Below, piece after piece: positions 1 to 6,677 of a stretch of 10,565 nt of DNA (position 1 is its first letter; every line of letters starts with the position of its first letter). The DNA lies in NCBI GenBank assembly GCA_019313105.1, contig JAFDBW010000007.1, positions 1 to 10,565 of the forward strand, written 5' to 3'. The notes under the pieces are model-generated. The model did no database searches, was not told where the DNA came from, and worked only from the letters and a program-made list of their open reading frames with translations. Position numbers and translations under genes: made by a program. The DNA is from Deltaproteobacteria bacterium (GTDB lineage: Bacteria > Desulfobacterota > Desulfuromonadia > Desulfuromonadales > BM103).

Positions 1-780
1 ATGCAGGCCAGTGGTCATCTGAAAGGCTGGCGTGTCGCACAACCCGAGCTGCTCGAACAGGTTGCCAACGCCCTCGGAGCCCTTGCCAGGAAAGAGCGTT
101 TTCAGAAGCGCTATGACGTGACCGATGACGAGGTGATGCTTTATGCCATGGGTGACGGCAATCACAGCTTTGCCACTGCCAAGGCGATCTGGGAGCAGCT
201 TAAATCCGATGCCGCAGATCCTGCAGAAGTTATGGACCACCCGGCCCGTTATGCTCTGGTCGAGCTGGTGAACGTACATGATCCCGGCCTCGAGTTCGAA
301 GCCATTCACCGCGTGGTGTTTGATGTCAGTGTCGAAGACCTGCTTGAAAAGGCAGACGCATATTATCTGAAGGCCGGAACGCCCTGCAGCGTGGAGACAT
401 ACTCCGGGCTTGACGCAACAACCGCTGCCGTTGAAGCGGCAGGCGCTGCCCATGCGGTTGCGTTCGTCACGGCCGGCGGCTTCGGCCTCCTGCGGGTTGA
501 CCAGCCGTCCCTGACTCTCGAGGTCGCGACTCTGCAGACCTTCCTGGATGACTACCTGAAAAGCCAACCGCAAGCGCGCATTGACTACATTCATGGTGAC
601 GATGCGGTCACCCGTCTCGGCAGCCAGAAGGGCAATATCGGTTTCTACCTGCCGTCAATTTCGAAGCACGATCTTTTCCGCACCATCGTGCGTGACGGAG
701 CTCTGCCGCGAAAGACTTTCTCCATGGGCGAGGCGGACGAAAAACGCTTCTACCTGGAGGCGCGCAGGATTACCCGCTGA
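1..780 (+). CDS. DUF1015 family protein, 3' part
   Basis: The open frame enters from the left edge and ends at TGA 778-780, giving 259 visible residues. Full-length DUF1015 proteins are about 400 residues, so the ATG at base 1 is probably an internal methionine and the N-terminal part lies outside the window. The recognisable element is GDGNHSFATAK at visible residues 51-61, the conserved Asp-Gly-x-His block of the family. The C-terminal region includes GNIGFYLPSISKHDLF. No membrane segment or signal peptide is visible. The biochemical function of DUF1015 is not established. The family is often encoded next to serA and serC in anaerobes, as it is here, which suggests a link to serine metabolism, but that is inference from context only. 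The family call is fairly sure; the function is unknown. Confidence 0.8.
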   Translation: MQASGHLKGWRVAQPELLEQVANALGALARKERFQKRYDVTDDEVMLYAMGDGNHSFATAKAIWEQLKSDAADPAEVMDHPARYALVELVNVHDPGLEFEAIHRVVFDVSVEDLLEKADAYYLKAGTPCSVETYSGLDATTAAVEAAGAAHAVAFVTAGGFGLLRVDQPSLTLEVATLQTFLDDYLKSQPQARIDYIHGDDAVTRLGSQKGNIGFYLPSISKHDLFRTIVRDGALPRKTFSMGEADEKRFYLEARRITR

Positions 781-785
781 GCCCA

Positions 786-814
786 TTGACAACCTGACGG
801 AAAAGTTGTAAAAA
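786..814 (+). promoter_or_regulatory. Candidate sigma-70 promoter for the short serA–serC genes
   Basis: A perfect -35 hexamer TTGACA (786-791) is followed after 17 bases by TAAAAA (809-814), which matches 4 of 6 positions of the -10 consensus. It starts six bases after the DUF1015 stop codon. Transcription would begin near 820 and leave a leader of roughly 110 bases before the serA start. The -35 is strong and the -10 is mediocre. Confidence 0.5.
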
Positions 815-822
815 CGGCCTTC

Positions 823-867
823 CGGTAGGTTCCTGCACAACCTGCTGACAGCAGAAATCGCCGACCG
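823..867 (+). promoter_or_regulatory. Foldable leader, possible anti-terminator
   Basis: The leader can form hairpin AGGTT/AACCT (827-831 with 839-843, 7-base loop) and hairpin CTGCT/AGCAG (842-846 with 850-854, 3-base loop). These share two bases, so they either compete or form in a shortened version. Both could be enclosed by CGGT/ACCG (823-826 with 864-867). The closing ACCG overlaps the 5' arm of the terminator-like hairpin at 854-899, so the two folds would exclude each other. This arrangement is typical of attenuators and riboswitches. I do not recognise it as a known riboswitch class, and the fold is from hand pairing only. Confidence 0.3.
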
Positions 868-904
868 TGAAAACCCTTTTTGGGTGGGGCGGCGTTTTCT
901 TTTT
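854..904 (+). terminator. Intrinsic terminator-like hairpin in the serA leader
   Basis: Outer pairing joins GAAA (854-857) to the T-run at 895-899 and CGCCG (859-863) to CGGCG (890-894). Inner pairing joins ACCC (873-876) to GGGT (882-885) around TTTTT. The 3' arm runs straight into T-rich sequence, with TTTTT at 900-904. It lies downstream of the candidate promoter and 28 bases before the serA ATG, so it may be a conditional terminator for the serA–serC transcript. It could also simply end the DUF1015 transcript. Confidence 0.5.
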
Positions 905-922
905 AACCATTCCTGTTTTCTT

Positions 923-935
923 GGAGCCCATGATG
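923..935 (+). promoter_or_regulatory. Ribosome binding site choosing the short serA start
   Basis: GGAG at 923-926 lies 3 bases before ATG 930 and 6 bases before ATG 933. The second ATG has the better spacing and gives the N-terminus MNKVRTYNKIS, which fits the family. The upstream in-frame GTG at 867 would add about 22 residues encoded by the terminator stem and is unlikely to be used. Confidence 0.65.
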
Positions 936-2102
936 AACAAGGTTCGTACCTACAACAAGATTTCCGTCAAAGGCCTGGAGAAGTTTTCTCTCGACAAATA
1001 TGAAATTGCCAGTGAAATTGGCACCCCCGATGCGATTATGCTGCGTAGCCACGTGCTGCAGCCGGAAGATATCGAAACTTCGGTCAAGGCAATCGGCCGA
1101 GCCGGTGCCGGGGTCAACAATATCCCGGTTGATAACTGCACCGAGCGCGGTATTGTGGTGTTCAATGCGCCGGGCGCCAATGCCAATGCAGTCAAGGAAC
1201 TTGCGCTTGCCGCGATGCTGCTCTCGACGCGCGACATTGTCGGTGCAATAGACTTCGTTCGAAATCAGGGGCCGGGCAAAACTGCAGAAGAGCTTCACTC
1301 GCTTGTCGAGGGCGGCAAGAAGACCTATGGCGGGACTGAGCTGAAGGGCAAGACCCTCGGGGTCGTCGGCCTCGGTGCGATCGGCTCCCAGGTTGCTGAA
1401 ACCGGCCTGATGCTCGGCATGAAAGTCCTTGGCTATGACCCGGCACTCTCGGTCGAGGCGGCTTGGCGTCTGTCGCGCTAGGTCGAGCGCATGGAAAATA
1501 TGCAGTCACTGCTGGCCAAGTCCGACATTGTCACTTTGCATCTGCCGGTTCTTGAAGCGACCAGGAACCTGATCAACAAGGAGCTGATTGACAGCTTCAG
1601 GCCCGGAGCGACCCTGATCAACCTGTCCCGCGAGAAGGTTGTTGATACGGAGGCTATCCTGAAGGGCCTAGATAATGGCCGTATCGGCAAGTACATTACA
1701 GACTTCCCGGTTGTAGAGATGATGGGCCACGATAAAGTGGTCTCGATTCCGCATCTTGGTGCCAGCACCGAAGAGGCTGAGGAAAACTGCGCCATCATGG
1801 TTGCGAACCAGTTGATTGATTTCCTGGAGAATGGCAACATCAGGAATTCAGTTAATTTCCCGAATATCTTCCTTGAGCGCAATGGCGGTTTCCGCCTTGC
1901 GTTCTCCAACCGGAACGTACCGAAAATGCTCAACCAGGTTCTCTCGATCCTGGCCGATCGCAACATCAACGTGATCGACATGATCAACAAGAGCCGAGGT
2001 GATGCTGCTTACAATATTATCGACATCGAGCAGGAACCGACCCCCGAGCTGATCCAGGCCCTGGAAGATATTGATGGAGTTATCAAAGTCCGTACACTCT
2101 AA
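933..2102 (+). pseudogene. serA: Short-form 3-phosphoglycerate dehydrogenase, interrupted by in-frame TAG
   Basis: The intact product would be about 389 residues, the usual size of the short ACT-type D-3-phosphoglycerate dehydrogenase, which oxidises 3-phosphoglycerate to 3-phosphohydroxypyruvate with NAD+. Visible parts, numbered from ATG 933 and counting the stop as a codon, are the Rossmann motif GLGAIG at 146-151, catalytic-type Arg 233 (in NLSREKVVD), a candidate Glu 262, His 274 (in PHLGAST) and a C-terminal ACT domain from about residue 320. Codon 183 is TAG (1479-1481). The frame is the same on both sides and homology continues without a gap, so this is a nonsense change (CAG, GAG or AAG to TAG) or a base-call error, not a frameshift. 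ATG 1491 follows nine bases after the stop, with AGG at 1480-1482, so reinitiation could make a second fragment (1491-2102). The gene sits 26 bases ahead of serC, apparently in one operon. An intact long-form serA lies downstream, so loss could be tolerated. Confidence 0.85.
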
Positions 2103-2117
2103 TTTAACAGGATCATC

Positions 2118-2122
2118 AGGAG
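2118..2122 (+). promoter_or_regulatory. Ribosome binding site of serC
   Basis: AGGAG lies six bases before the serC ATG at 2129. It is a near-consensus Shine-Dalgarno and supports independent translation of serC even if the upstream gene is truncated by its amber codon. Confidence 0.7.
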
Positions 2123-2128
2123 AATATT

Positions 2129-3217
2129 ATGTCCCAAGTTTATAATTTCGGTGCCGGCCCGGCCATGTTGCCGGTCCCTGTCATGGAGCGGATTCGCGAC
2201 GAGTTTCTTGATTTCAAATCGATGGGCATCTCGATTATCGAGATCAGCCATCGCGCCAAGCAGTTTGAGCAGGTGCTGCTCGATGCCCAGGAGCGTTTTC
2301 GCCAGCTGATCGACCTGCCGGATAACTACAAGATCCTCTTTGTGCATGGCGGCGCGCGGATGCAGTTTTCGGCACTGCCGATGAACCTGGCCGGCCGTTC
2401 TCCTTCGAAAAAATGCCTTTACGTGGAGACCGGTAACTTTGCCAAGCTGGCCAACAAGGATGCCAAGCCTTTTGGCGATATCCGGGTGATCGCCAACAGT
2501 GCCGACACCAACTACAGCTATCTTCCCGAAATCACTGCGGAGATGATCGATCAGGATGCCGCGTATCTGCATATGACCACCAACAACACGATTTATGGTT
2601 CCCGGTACAACACGTTCCCCGATACCGGCAAGGTCCCCCTGATTGCCGATCAAACCTCGGAGATTCTCTCCCGCGTCATCGACTACAGCAAGTTCGGTTG
2701 TATTTATGCCGGGCTGCAGAAAAATCTTGGTCCTTCAGGAACTGCGATCGTAGTGATCCGCGAAGACCTGCTCGGTCATGCTTCACCTGAGACACCTGTG
2801 CTGCTCAACTACGAGCAGTGCGCCAAGGACAACTCGCTGACCAATACCGCCAATACCTTCGCCATCTACGTGACCGGCCTGGTCCTTGACTGGCTGCAGG
2901 AGCAGGGTGGGGTCGCTGCGATCGAGAAGATCAACGAGCAGAAAGCCAAGACTCTTTACGACGTCATCGACGCTGGTGATTATTACCGTGGCGTGATTCA
3001 GGCCGAATTCCGCGGCACCATGAATGTCAGCTTCAACCTGCCGAGCGAGGAGCTTGAAGCGAAATTCCTCAAAGAGGCCGGAGCCCTTGGGCTTTATGCC
3101 CTCAAGGGGCATCGCAGCGTCGGCGGCATCCGCGCCTCGATCTACAACGCCATGCCGTTGGCTGGCGTCGAAGCTCTGGCCGGTTTCATGAAGGAATTCG
3201 AGAGTAAAAACGGTTGA
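2129..3217 (+). CDS. serC: Phosphoserine aminotransferase
   Basis: The product has 362 residues, the normal size for SerC, a cytoplasmic class V PLP-dependent aminotransferase. It transfers an amino group from glutamate to 3-phosphohydroxypyruvate to make phosphoserine, the second step of serine synthesis. In many bacteria it also acts in pyridoxal phosphate synthesis. The N-terminus carries the family signature NFGAGPAMLP, followed by ISIIEISHR. The PLP-binding lysine is Lys 198 in GLQKNLGPSG, and the C-terminal block GHRSVGGIRASIYNAMP is present. All the signature blocks I looked for are present and the frame is open throughout. It follows the short serA gene after 26 bases and would be co-transcribed with it. 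A GGGACAC palindrome begins seven bases after its stop codon. Confidence 0.96.
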   Translation: MSQVYNFGAGPAMLPVPVMERIRDEFLDFKSMGISIIEISHRAKQFEQVLLDAQERFRQLIDLPDNYKILFVHGGARMQFSALPMNLAGRSPSKKCLYVETGNFAKLANKDAKPFGDIRVIANSADTNYSYLPEITAEMIDQDAAYLHMTTNNTIYGSRYNTFPDTGKVPLIADQTSEILSRVIDYSKFGCIYAGLQKNLGPSGTAIVVIREDLLGHASPETPVLLNYEQCAKDNSLTNTANTFAIYVTGLVLDWLQEQGGVAAIEKINEQKAKTLYDVIDAGDYYRGVIQAEFRGTMNVSFNLPSEELEAKFLKEAGALGLYALKGHRSVGGIRASIYNAMPLAGVEALAGFMKEFESKNG

Positions 3218-3223
3218 TGATCA

Positions 3224-3249
3224 GGGACACTTTTACAAGAAAGTGTCCC
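3224..3249. repeat. REP-like palindrome, copy 1
   Basis: GGGACACTTT (3224-3233) and AAAGTGTCCC (3240-3249) form a perfect 10-bp stem with a 6-base loop. The core GGGACACTT recurs at 3263 in a second palindrome, with GGGAATTCATG between them. Short GGGGACAC palindromes of this look are, to my knowledge, scattered through many proteobacterial genomes and often lie near IS200-like REP-associated tyrosine transposases. No such transposase is in this window. No T-run follows this copy. Confidence 0.7.
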
Positions 3250-3262
3250 CTGGGAATTCATG

Positions 3263-3292
3263 GGGACACTTCCAGATGGGGTGTCCCTTTTT
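3263..3292 (+). terminator. REP-like palindrome, copy 2, with T-run
   Basis: GGGACAC (3263-3269) pairs with GTGTCCC (3281-3287), loop 11 bases, followed at once by TTTTT (3288-3292). It therefore has the form of an intrinsic terminator for the serA–serC transcript. It ends four bases before the Shine-Dalgarno of the thioesterase gene, which leaves no room for a promoter. The thioesterase must depend on readthrough, or the stem acts as an RNA processing or stabilising element. Confidence 0.6.
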
Positions 3293-3296
3293 CATT

Positions 3297-3311
3297 GAGG
3301 AGAACAAGGTG
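3297..3311 (+). promoter_or_regulatory. Ribosome binding site and GTG start of the thioesterase
   Basis: GAGGAG at 3297-3302 lies six bases before GTG 3309-3311. This is much better than the in-frame ATG at 3260 or the GTG at 3243, both of which fall in the palindromes and have no Shine-Dalgarno. It sets the N-terminus of the thioesterase. Confidence 0.75.
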
Positions 3312-3785
3312 GCTGAACAGCAGCTTAATGGAGAACCCGAATGGGAGCTGTTCGACGCTCCTGCCCTGGTAGGGGAAACCCTGCGCTTCGTCTCGGGAGA
3401 CCAGACCGGCAATCGTTTCCGTATGAAATACTTCCGTGACCGGGAGAGCCATCTTGTTGCCCGGGTCTGGTTCGGCCCGGTTACCGAGGGCCCTCCCGGA
3501 CATGCCCACGGTGGCAGTATCGCGGCGGTTATGGATGAAGTTCTCGGCCTGGCGGCCTGGGCATCAGGGCACCAGATTGTCGTCGGCAACCTGAATGTCA
3601 GCTTTCGCAACCTGATGCCGATCATGACTGTGGTGCAGGTGAATACGCGTGTGGTTTCCGTGCAGGGCCGCAAGGTGATGGTGCAGGGGGAAATATGCAG
3701 CCTGGACGGAAAAGTGTACGCGACCGGCGAATGCCTGTGCATCACGATTACGGAAAGGCATATCGAGCCGCAGCCAGGACAATAA
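3309..3785 (+). CDS. PaaI-family hotdog-fold thioesterase
   Basis: From GTG 3309 the product has 158 residues, normal for a single hotdog domain. The diagnostic element is GHAHGGSIAAVMDE at residues 64-77: the HGG loop followed by the long hotdog helix with an acidic residue (Asp 76 or Glu 77) that in this family helps activate water or shape the acyl-CoA site. The strand pattern after it (VVGNLNVSFRNLMPI, then VVQVNTRVVSVQGRKVMVQGEI) fits the fold. Members hydrolyse acyl-CoA thioesters, commonly aryl- or medium-chain acyl-CoA, and work as dimers or tetramers in the cytoplasm. The substrate cannot be read from the sequence. It lies between serC and the long serA but has no obvious pathway link to serine synthesis. 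Confidence 0.85.
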   Translation: MAEQQLNGEPEWELFDAPALVGETLRFVSGDQTGNRFRMKYFRDRESHLVARVWFGPVTEGPPGHAHGGSIAAVMDEVLGLAAWASGHQIVVGNLNVSFRNLMPIMTVVQVNTRVVSVQGRKVMVQGEICSLDGKVYATGECLCITITERHIEPQPGQ

Positions 3786-3873
3786 AACTGACTATCAGCA
3801 AGACCCTTTCTACTGTGCTTCTCGCCGCTTTACGTTAAAATAGATCTTATTTTCAAGAAGGATTGCTCAAACA

Positions 3874-5466
3874 ATGAAAGTTATCGTAACAGACGAAATC
3901 TCAGAAAAAGGGCTCGAACTTCTGCAACAGGATCCAAGGGTGCAGTTGGATGTCCGTTTGGGGCTGAAGAAAGCAGAGCTGCACCAGGTCATCGGTGACT
4001 ACGATGCCATCATCACCCGCTCCGGAACCCAGGTTGATGCAGAACTCCTGCAGTACGCCAAAAAACTGAAGATGGTGGCCCGGGCCGGGGTCGGCATCGA
4101 CAACGTCGATGTTCCGGCGGCCAGTGAGCGCGGAATTATAGTCGTCAATGCCCCGTTCGGGAACACCAACTCGGCAGCGGAACATTCCATGGCCATCCTG
4201 CTTGCCATGTGCCGCAATGTCCCGCTGGCCAATGACAGTTTGAAAAGCGGCCATTGGCAGAGGGCCCCTTTTACCGGTCACGAGCTTCGACATCGGACGA
4301 TGGGGATCATTGGGCTCGGCAAGGTTGGCGGTCGTGTGGCACTCAGGGCCAGGGCTTTCGAAATGGAGGTCGTCGTCTACGACCCTTACATCAGCGAAAA
4401 GCGGGCCACCGATTTCGGTACCCGCCTGGTATCGCTTGAAGAGCTGGTCGCTTCGGCCGATGTCATCTCTGTGCATACCCCCCTGAATGACGAAACCCGT
4501 GAGCTGGTGAACGCAGAGCACTTTGTCAGGATGAAAGACGGTGTTTTGATCGTCAACTGTGCTCGTGGGGGTATTATCAGTGAGTCAGCTATGCTTGCGG
4601 CCCTCGAGAGCGGCAAGGTGGCGGGGGCGGCCTTCGATGTCTGGAGCGAGGAACCGCCCAACGACGAGACGCTGAAAAAGCTGATTGCCCATCCACGCAT
4701 GGTGGTGACGCCTCACCTTGGTGCCAACACCTTCGAAGCGCAAACCAACGTTGCGGTTGATGTCAGCCGGGAAATCCTCAACCTCCTGGAAGGCAAGCCG
4801 GTGGAGAATGCCGTGAATATCGCCCGATTCGATCCGGACCTCATGGCCCAGATGCGCCCCTTTAGTAGCCTCGCTGCAGTGTTGGGCGATTTTATCTCGC
4901 AACTGGCACCGGAGAACCCGGGCAAGGTGTCTTTCCACTATACCGGCAAGCTGGCCGCCTACGACTGCATGCCGATCACGGTCACCGGCCTCGCCGCGCT
5001 GCTCAACCGCTGCACGGATCAGGAAGTCAACATGGTCAACGCGAACCTGGTCGCCGAGCGCCGCGGCCTGGTTGTCGAACAGAGCCGGTCTACCGAATCG
5101 GAGTTTTTCTCCAACCTGATTACGATGAGCCTGGAGACGCCGCAGGGCAAACGTACGATCGCCGGGACCCTGTTCGAGGGGACACCGAAGATCGTCAGAA
5201 TGCGTGATTTCGACACCGATTTCACCCCGGAAGAACATATGCTGGTGATGACTTATGAGGACCGTCCCGGCCTGATCGGCAAAATCGGCACGATCCTGGG
5301 TGAGGCTGAAGTAAACATCGGCGCGATGAACCTTGGTCGTCGTGGCAAGGGAGGGGAAGCGATGGTCGTCCTTTCCGTCGACTCGCCGATCGATGAAGCG
5401 ATTGTGGCAAAGTTGCATAAAGCGATCTGTGCGCACTTTGTCAAGGCCGTGCATTTGAAGCTGTGA
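3874..5466 (+). CDS. serA: Long-form D-3-phosphoglycerate dehydrogenase
   Basis: This intact 530-residue protein has the length of the long (type I) enzyme. It catalyses the committed first step of serine synthesis, 3-phosphoglycerate to 3-phosphohydroxypyruvate with NAD+. Domains in order: substrate-binding and Rossmann regions with GLGKVG at 147-152; catalytic Arg 231 (NCARGGI), Glu 260 (WSEEPP) and His 281 (PHLGANT); an allosteric substrate-binding (ASB) region at about 325-450; and a C-terminal ACT domain from about 457 (YEDRPGLIGKIGTILGE), which in relatives senses L-serine. GAAGGA (3857-3862) precedes the ATG by 11 bases. TAAAAT at 3836-3841 is a good -10 candidate but I see no convincing -35, so it may have its own weak or activated promoter. 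A terminator follows at 5551. With the upstream short-form copy broken, this is probably the working SerA. Confidence 0.95.
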   Translation: MKVIVTDEISEKGLELLQQDPRVQLDVRLGLKKAELHQVIGDYDAIITRSGTQVDAELLQYAKKLKMVARAGVGIDNVDVPAASERGIIVVNAPFGNTNSAAEHSMAILLAMCRNVPLANDSLKSGHWQRAPFTGHELRHRTMGIIGLGKVGGRVALRARAFEMEVVVYDPYISEKRATDFGTRLVSLEELVASADVISVHTPLNDETRELVNAEHFVRMKDGVLIVNCARGGIISESAMLAALESGKVAGAAFDVWSEEPPNDETLKKLIAHPRMVVTPHLGANTFEAQTNVAVDVSREILNLLEGKPVENAVNIARFDPDLMAQMRPFSSLAAVLGDFISQLAPENPGKVSFHYTGKLAAYDCMPITVTGLAALLNRCTDQEVNMVNANLVAERRGLVVEQSRSTESEFFSNLITMSLETPQGKRTIAGTLFEGTPKIVRMRDFDTDFTPEEHMLVMTYEDRPGLIGKIGTILGEAEVNIGAMNLGRRGKGGEAMVVLSVDSPIDEAIVAKLHKAICAHFVKAVHLKL

Positions 5467-5550
5467 TGCGAGATGCGCAAAACGAATCCTTGATAGTATG
5501 ATGGGGTGTGGATCAGTTTATATCGTTCAGCCATAATTCATGATAGAGAA

Positions 5551-5580
5551 GGCAACAGGTGGATAATCTGTTGCCCTTTT
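5551..5580 (+). terminator. Intrinsic terminator of serA
   Basis: GGCAACAG (5551-5558) and CTGTTGCC (5568-5575) form a perfect 8-bp stem with a 9-base loop, followed by CTTTT (5576-5580). It lies 84 bases after the serA stop codon and is oriented to end the serA transcript. Confidence 0.85.
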
Positions 5581-5617
5581 CCGTTGCACTCTGGAATTCA
5601 AAGACCAAAGCAAAACC

Positions 5618-5672
5618 GTCGGGGTTGCCCGACAGCAACTTCATTTTCTTTGTAGCGACAAAGAAAACGAAG
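5618..5672. repeat. Composite two-hairpin palindromic repeat
   Basis: The first stem is GTCGGG/CCCGAC (5618-5623 with 5628-5633, loop GTTG). Five bases on, a 15-bp stem (5639-5653 with 5658-5672, loop AGCG) has a single A·C mismatch at 5643/5668. The second stem is built on TTTCTTTGT/ACAAAGAAA. The pairing of a C/G-rich CCCGAC stem with a long CTTTGT/ACAAAG stem resembles intergenic repeats I recall from many proteobacterial genomes. Its function is unknown. No T-run follows on either strand that would make it a clear terminator. Confidence 0.7.
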
Positions 5673-5785
5673 CAAATACCATGCTGGCCATCTGATAAAA
5701 TCGTAGCCTTGAAGATGAACCTTCACCTGCCAGATAATAATAGAACCCACGCATGTGATGCTGGGGGTTGTCATAGATCTGAAGC

Positions 5786-5823
5786 GTGCGGATGATCAAT
5801 GATCCGCACCACGTCTTTTTTTT
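5786..5823 (+). terminator. Second + strand hairpin with T-run
   Basis: GTGCGGAT (5786-5793) pairs with ATCCGCAC (5802-5809), loop 8 bases. A run of eight T follows at 5816-5823, six bases after the stem, which is further than in an ideal intrinsic terminator. Read on the + strand it could stop readthrough from serA before it runs antisense through mqnD, or end an unannotated transcript in the gap. On the - strand the A-run precedes the stem, so it is not a good terminator for mqnD. Confidence 0.5.
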
Positions 5824-5842
5824 GTGCCCTGTCTTGATTGTT

Positions 5843-6676
5843 TCAATCGATAAACAAAGGCTCGTTACATTTTGGTATCAGCCCACGTTCTTCTGCACGG
5901 TTCATCAAGGTCTCCACCGCAGCTACGCCCTGCTCACGGAGATCCAGCGAGAAATCGTTCACGTAGAGGTCGATGTGTGCATCGATCACCTGGTCATCCA
6001 GCTCCTGGGCATGCTCCCTGATGTAGGTGCGCGGCTCCTTTGGATGCTGCAGTGCATAGTCAAGGCTGGCCCGTATGGCCCGATCGACGGCCTGGATCGT
6101 TGCGCTGCCGAGGGCTCTGCGGGCGAGGATGCCGCCGAGCGGAATCGGCAGGCCGGTGTCCGTTTCCCACCAGCGCCCCAAGTCGATAACCTCGTGAAAG
6201 CCCGACTCAAGGTAGGTGAAGCGAGATTCGTGGATAATCACTCCGGCATCAGCCTCGCCGCGCTTGAGCGCCGGCATGATTTGGTCGAACGGAACCACCA
6301 GCAGATCCTCGTAGCCGGCGCCGTAAAGTTGCAACAGCAGGTTCGCCGTGGTCAGCTTGCCAGGGATGGCAATGCGTCTGCCGCGCAAGGCGTGCATATC
6401 GGTTGCCTCCGGGGCGATGACAAGTGGACCGCAGCCGCGACCCAGGGCACCGCCGCTCCGCAGTAGTGAATACTGGTCGCGCAGGTGACCGAAGGCATGA
6501 TAGGAGATCTTCGTCAGGTCGAGTTGGCTGCCCAGGGCAAGTTGGTTGAGTGTTTCGACATCTTCAAGGCGCTCGATGAAGGAAAAGCCAGGCATTTCAA
6601 CCTTGCCATGTGTGAGGGCGTAAAAGATATAGGTATCATTCGGGCAGGGGGAGTAGCCGAGGCTCAGGGTTTTCAT
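5843..6676 (-). CDS. mqnD: 1,4-dihydroxy-6-naphthoate synthase
   Basis: The 277-residue product matches MqnD of the futalosine route to menaquinone. MqnD cleaves cyclic dehypoxanthine futalosine to 1,4-dihydroxy-6-naphthoate. It is a cytoplasmic protein with the two-lobed periplasmic-binding-protein fold. The N-terminal signature SPCPNDTYIFYALTHGKV (residues 9-26) is characteristic. GVIIHESRFTY contains His 149, which corresponds to the catalytic histidine described for the Thermus enzyme. Other family blocks are TKISYHAFGHL (55-65) and GKLTTANLLLQL (106-117). The related MqnA lacks the CPNDT block, so MqnD is the better call. ATG 6676 lies one base after the mqnB stop (TAG, C, ATG), so translation is probably coupled. 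There is no signal peptide and the gene appears intact. Confidence 0.93.
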   Translation of the reverse strand: MKTLSLGYSPCPNDTYIFYALTHGKVEMPGFSFIERLEDVETLNQLALGSQLDLTKISYHAFGHLRDQYSLLRSGGALGRGCGPLVIAPEATDMHALRGRRIAIPGKLTTANLLLQLYGAGYEDLLVVPFDQIMPALKRGEADAGVIIHESRFTYLESGFHEVIDLGRWWETDTGLPIPLGGILARRALGSATIQAVDRAIRASLDYALQHPKEPRTYIREHAQELDDQVIDAHIDLYVNDFSLDLREQGVAAVETLMNRAEERGLIPKCNEPLFID

Positions 6677-6677
6677 G

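Larger units (their letters stand above)
5467..5842. other. Convergent intergenic region between serA and mqnD
   Basis: This 376-base gap between converging genes holds three structured elements: the serA terminator (5551-5580), a composite palindrome (5618-5672) and a + strand hairpin with T-run (5786-5823). Bases 5467-5550 and 5673-5785 show no convincing gene, tRNA or promoter. A weak dyad AACCC/GGGTT (5744-5748 with 5765-5769) is present. A 37-codon - strand frame (5641-5754) has no Shine-Dalgarno and its end is encoded by the palindrome, so I do not call it. Confidence 0.7.

Noticed and set aside
867..932. GTG at 867 as the start of the short serA, adding about 22 residues
   Set aside because: The extension is encoded by a terminator-like stem and T-run, has no Shine-Dalgarno and does not fit family N-termini. 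ATG 933 with GGAG is better.
1479..1481. Pyrrolysine or other recoding of the TAG
   Set aside because: Two other genes in the window end with TAG, the enzyme family has no known pyrrolysine at this site, and I see no dedicated insertion signal. It is kept only as an option to check.
4585..5454. 289-residue - strand open frame opposite serA
   Set aside because: It lies entirely antisense to the conserved serA coding sequence and shows no recognisable motif; it is a by-product of GC-rich codon use. The 206-residue frame at 3901-4521 is rejected for the same reason.
5641..5754. 37-codon - strand frame starting MRGFYYYLAGEG
   Set aside because: No Shine-Dalgarno, and its last third is simply the translated palindrome; too little support for a gene.
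5786..6466. 226-residue + strand open frame over mqnD
   Set aside because: It is antisense to mqnD, starts inside a terminator hairpin and has no protein family features.
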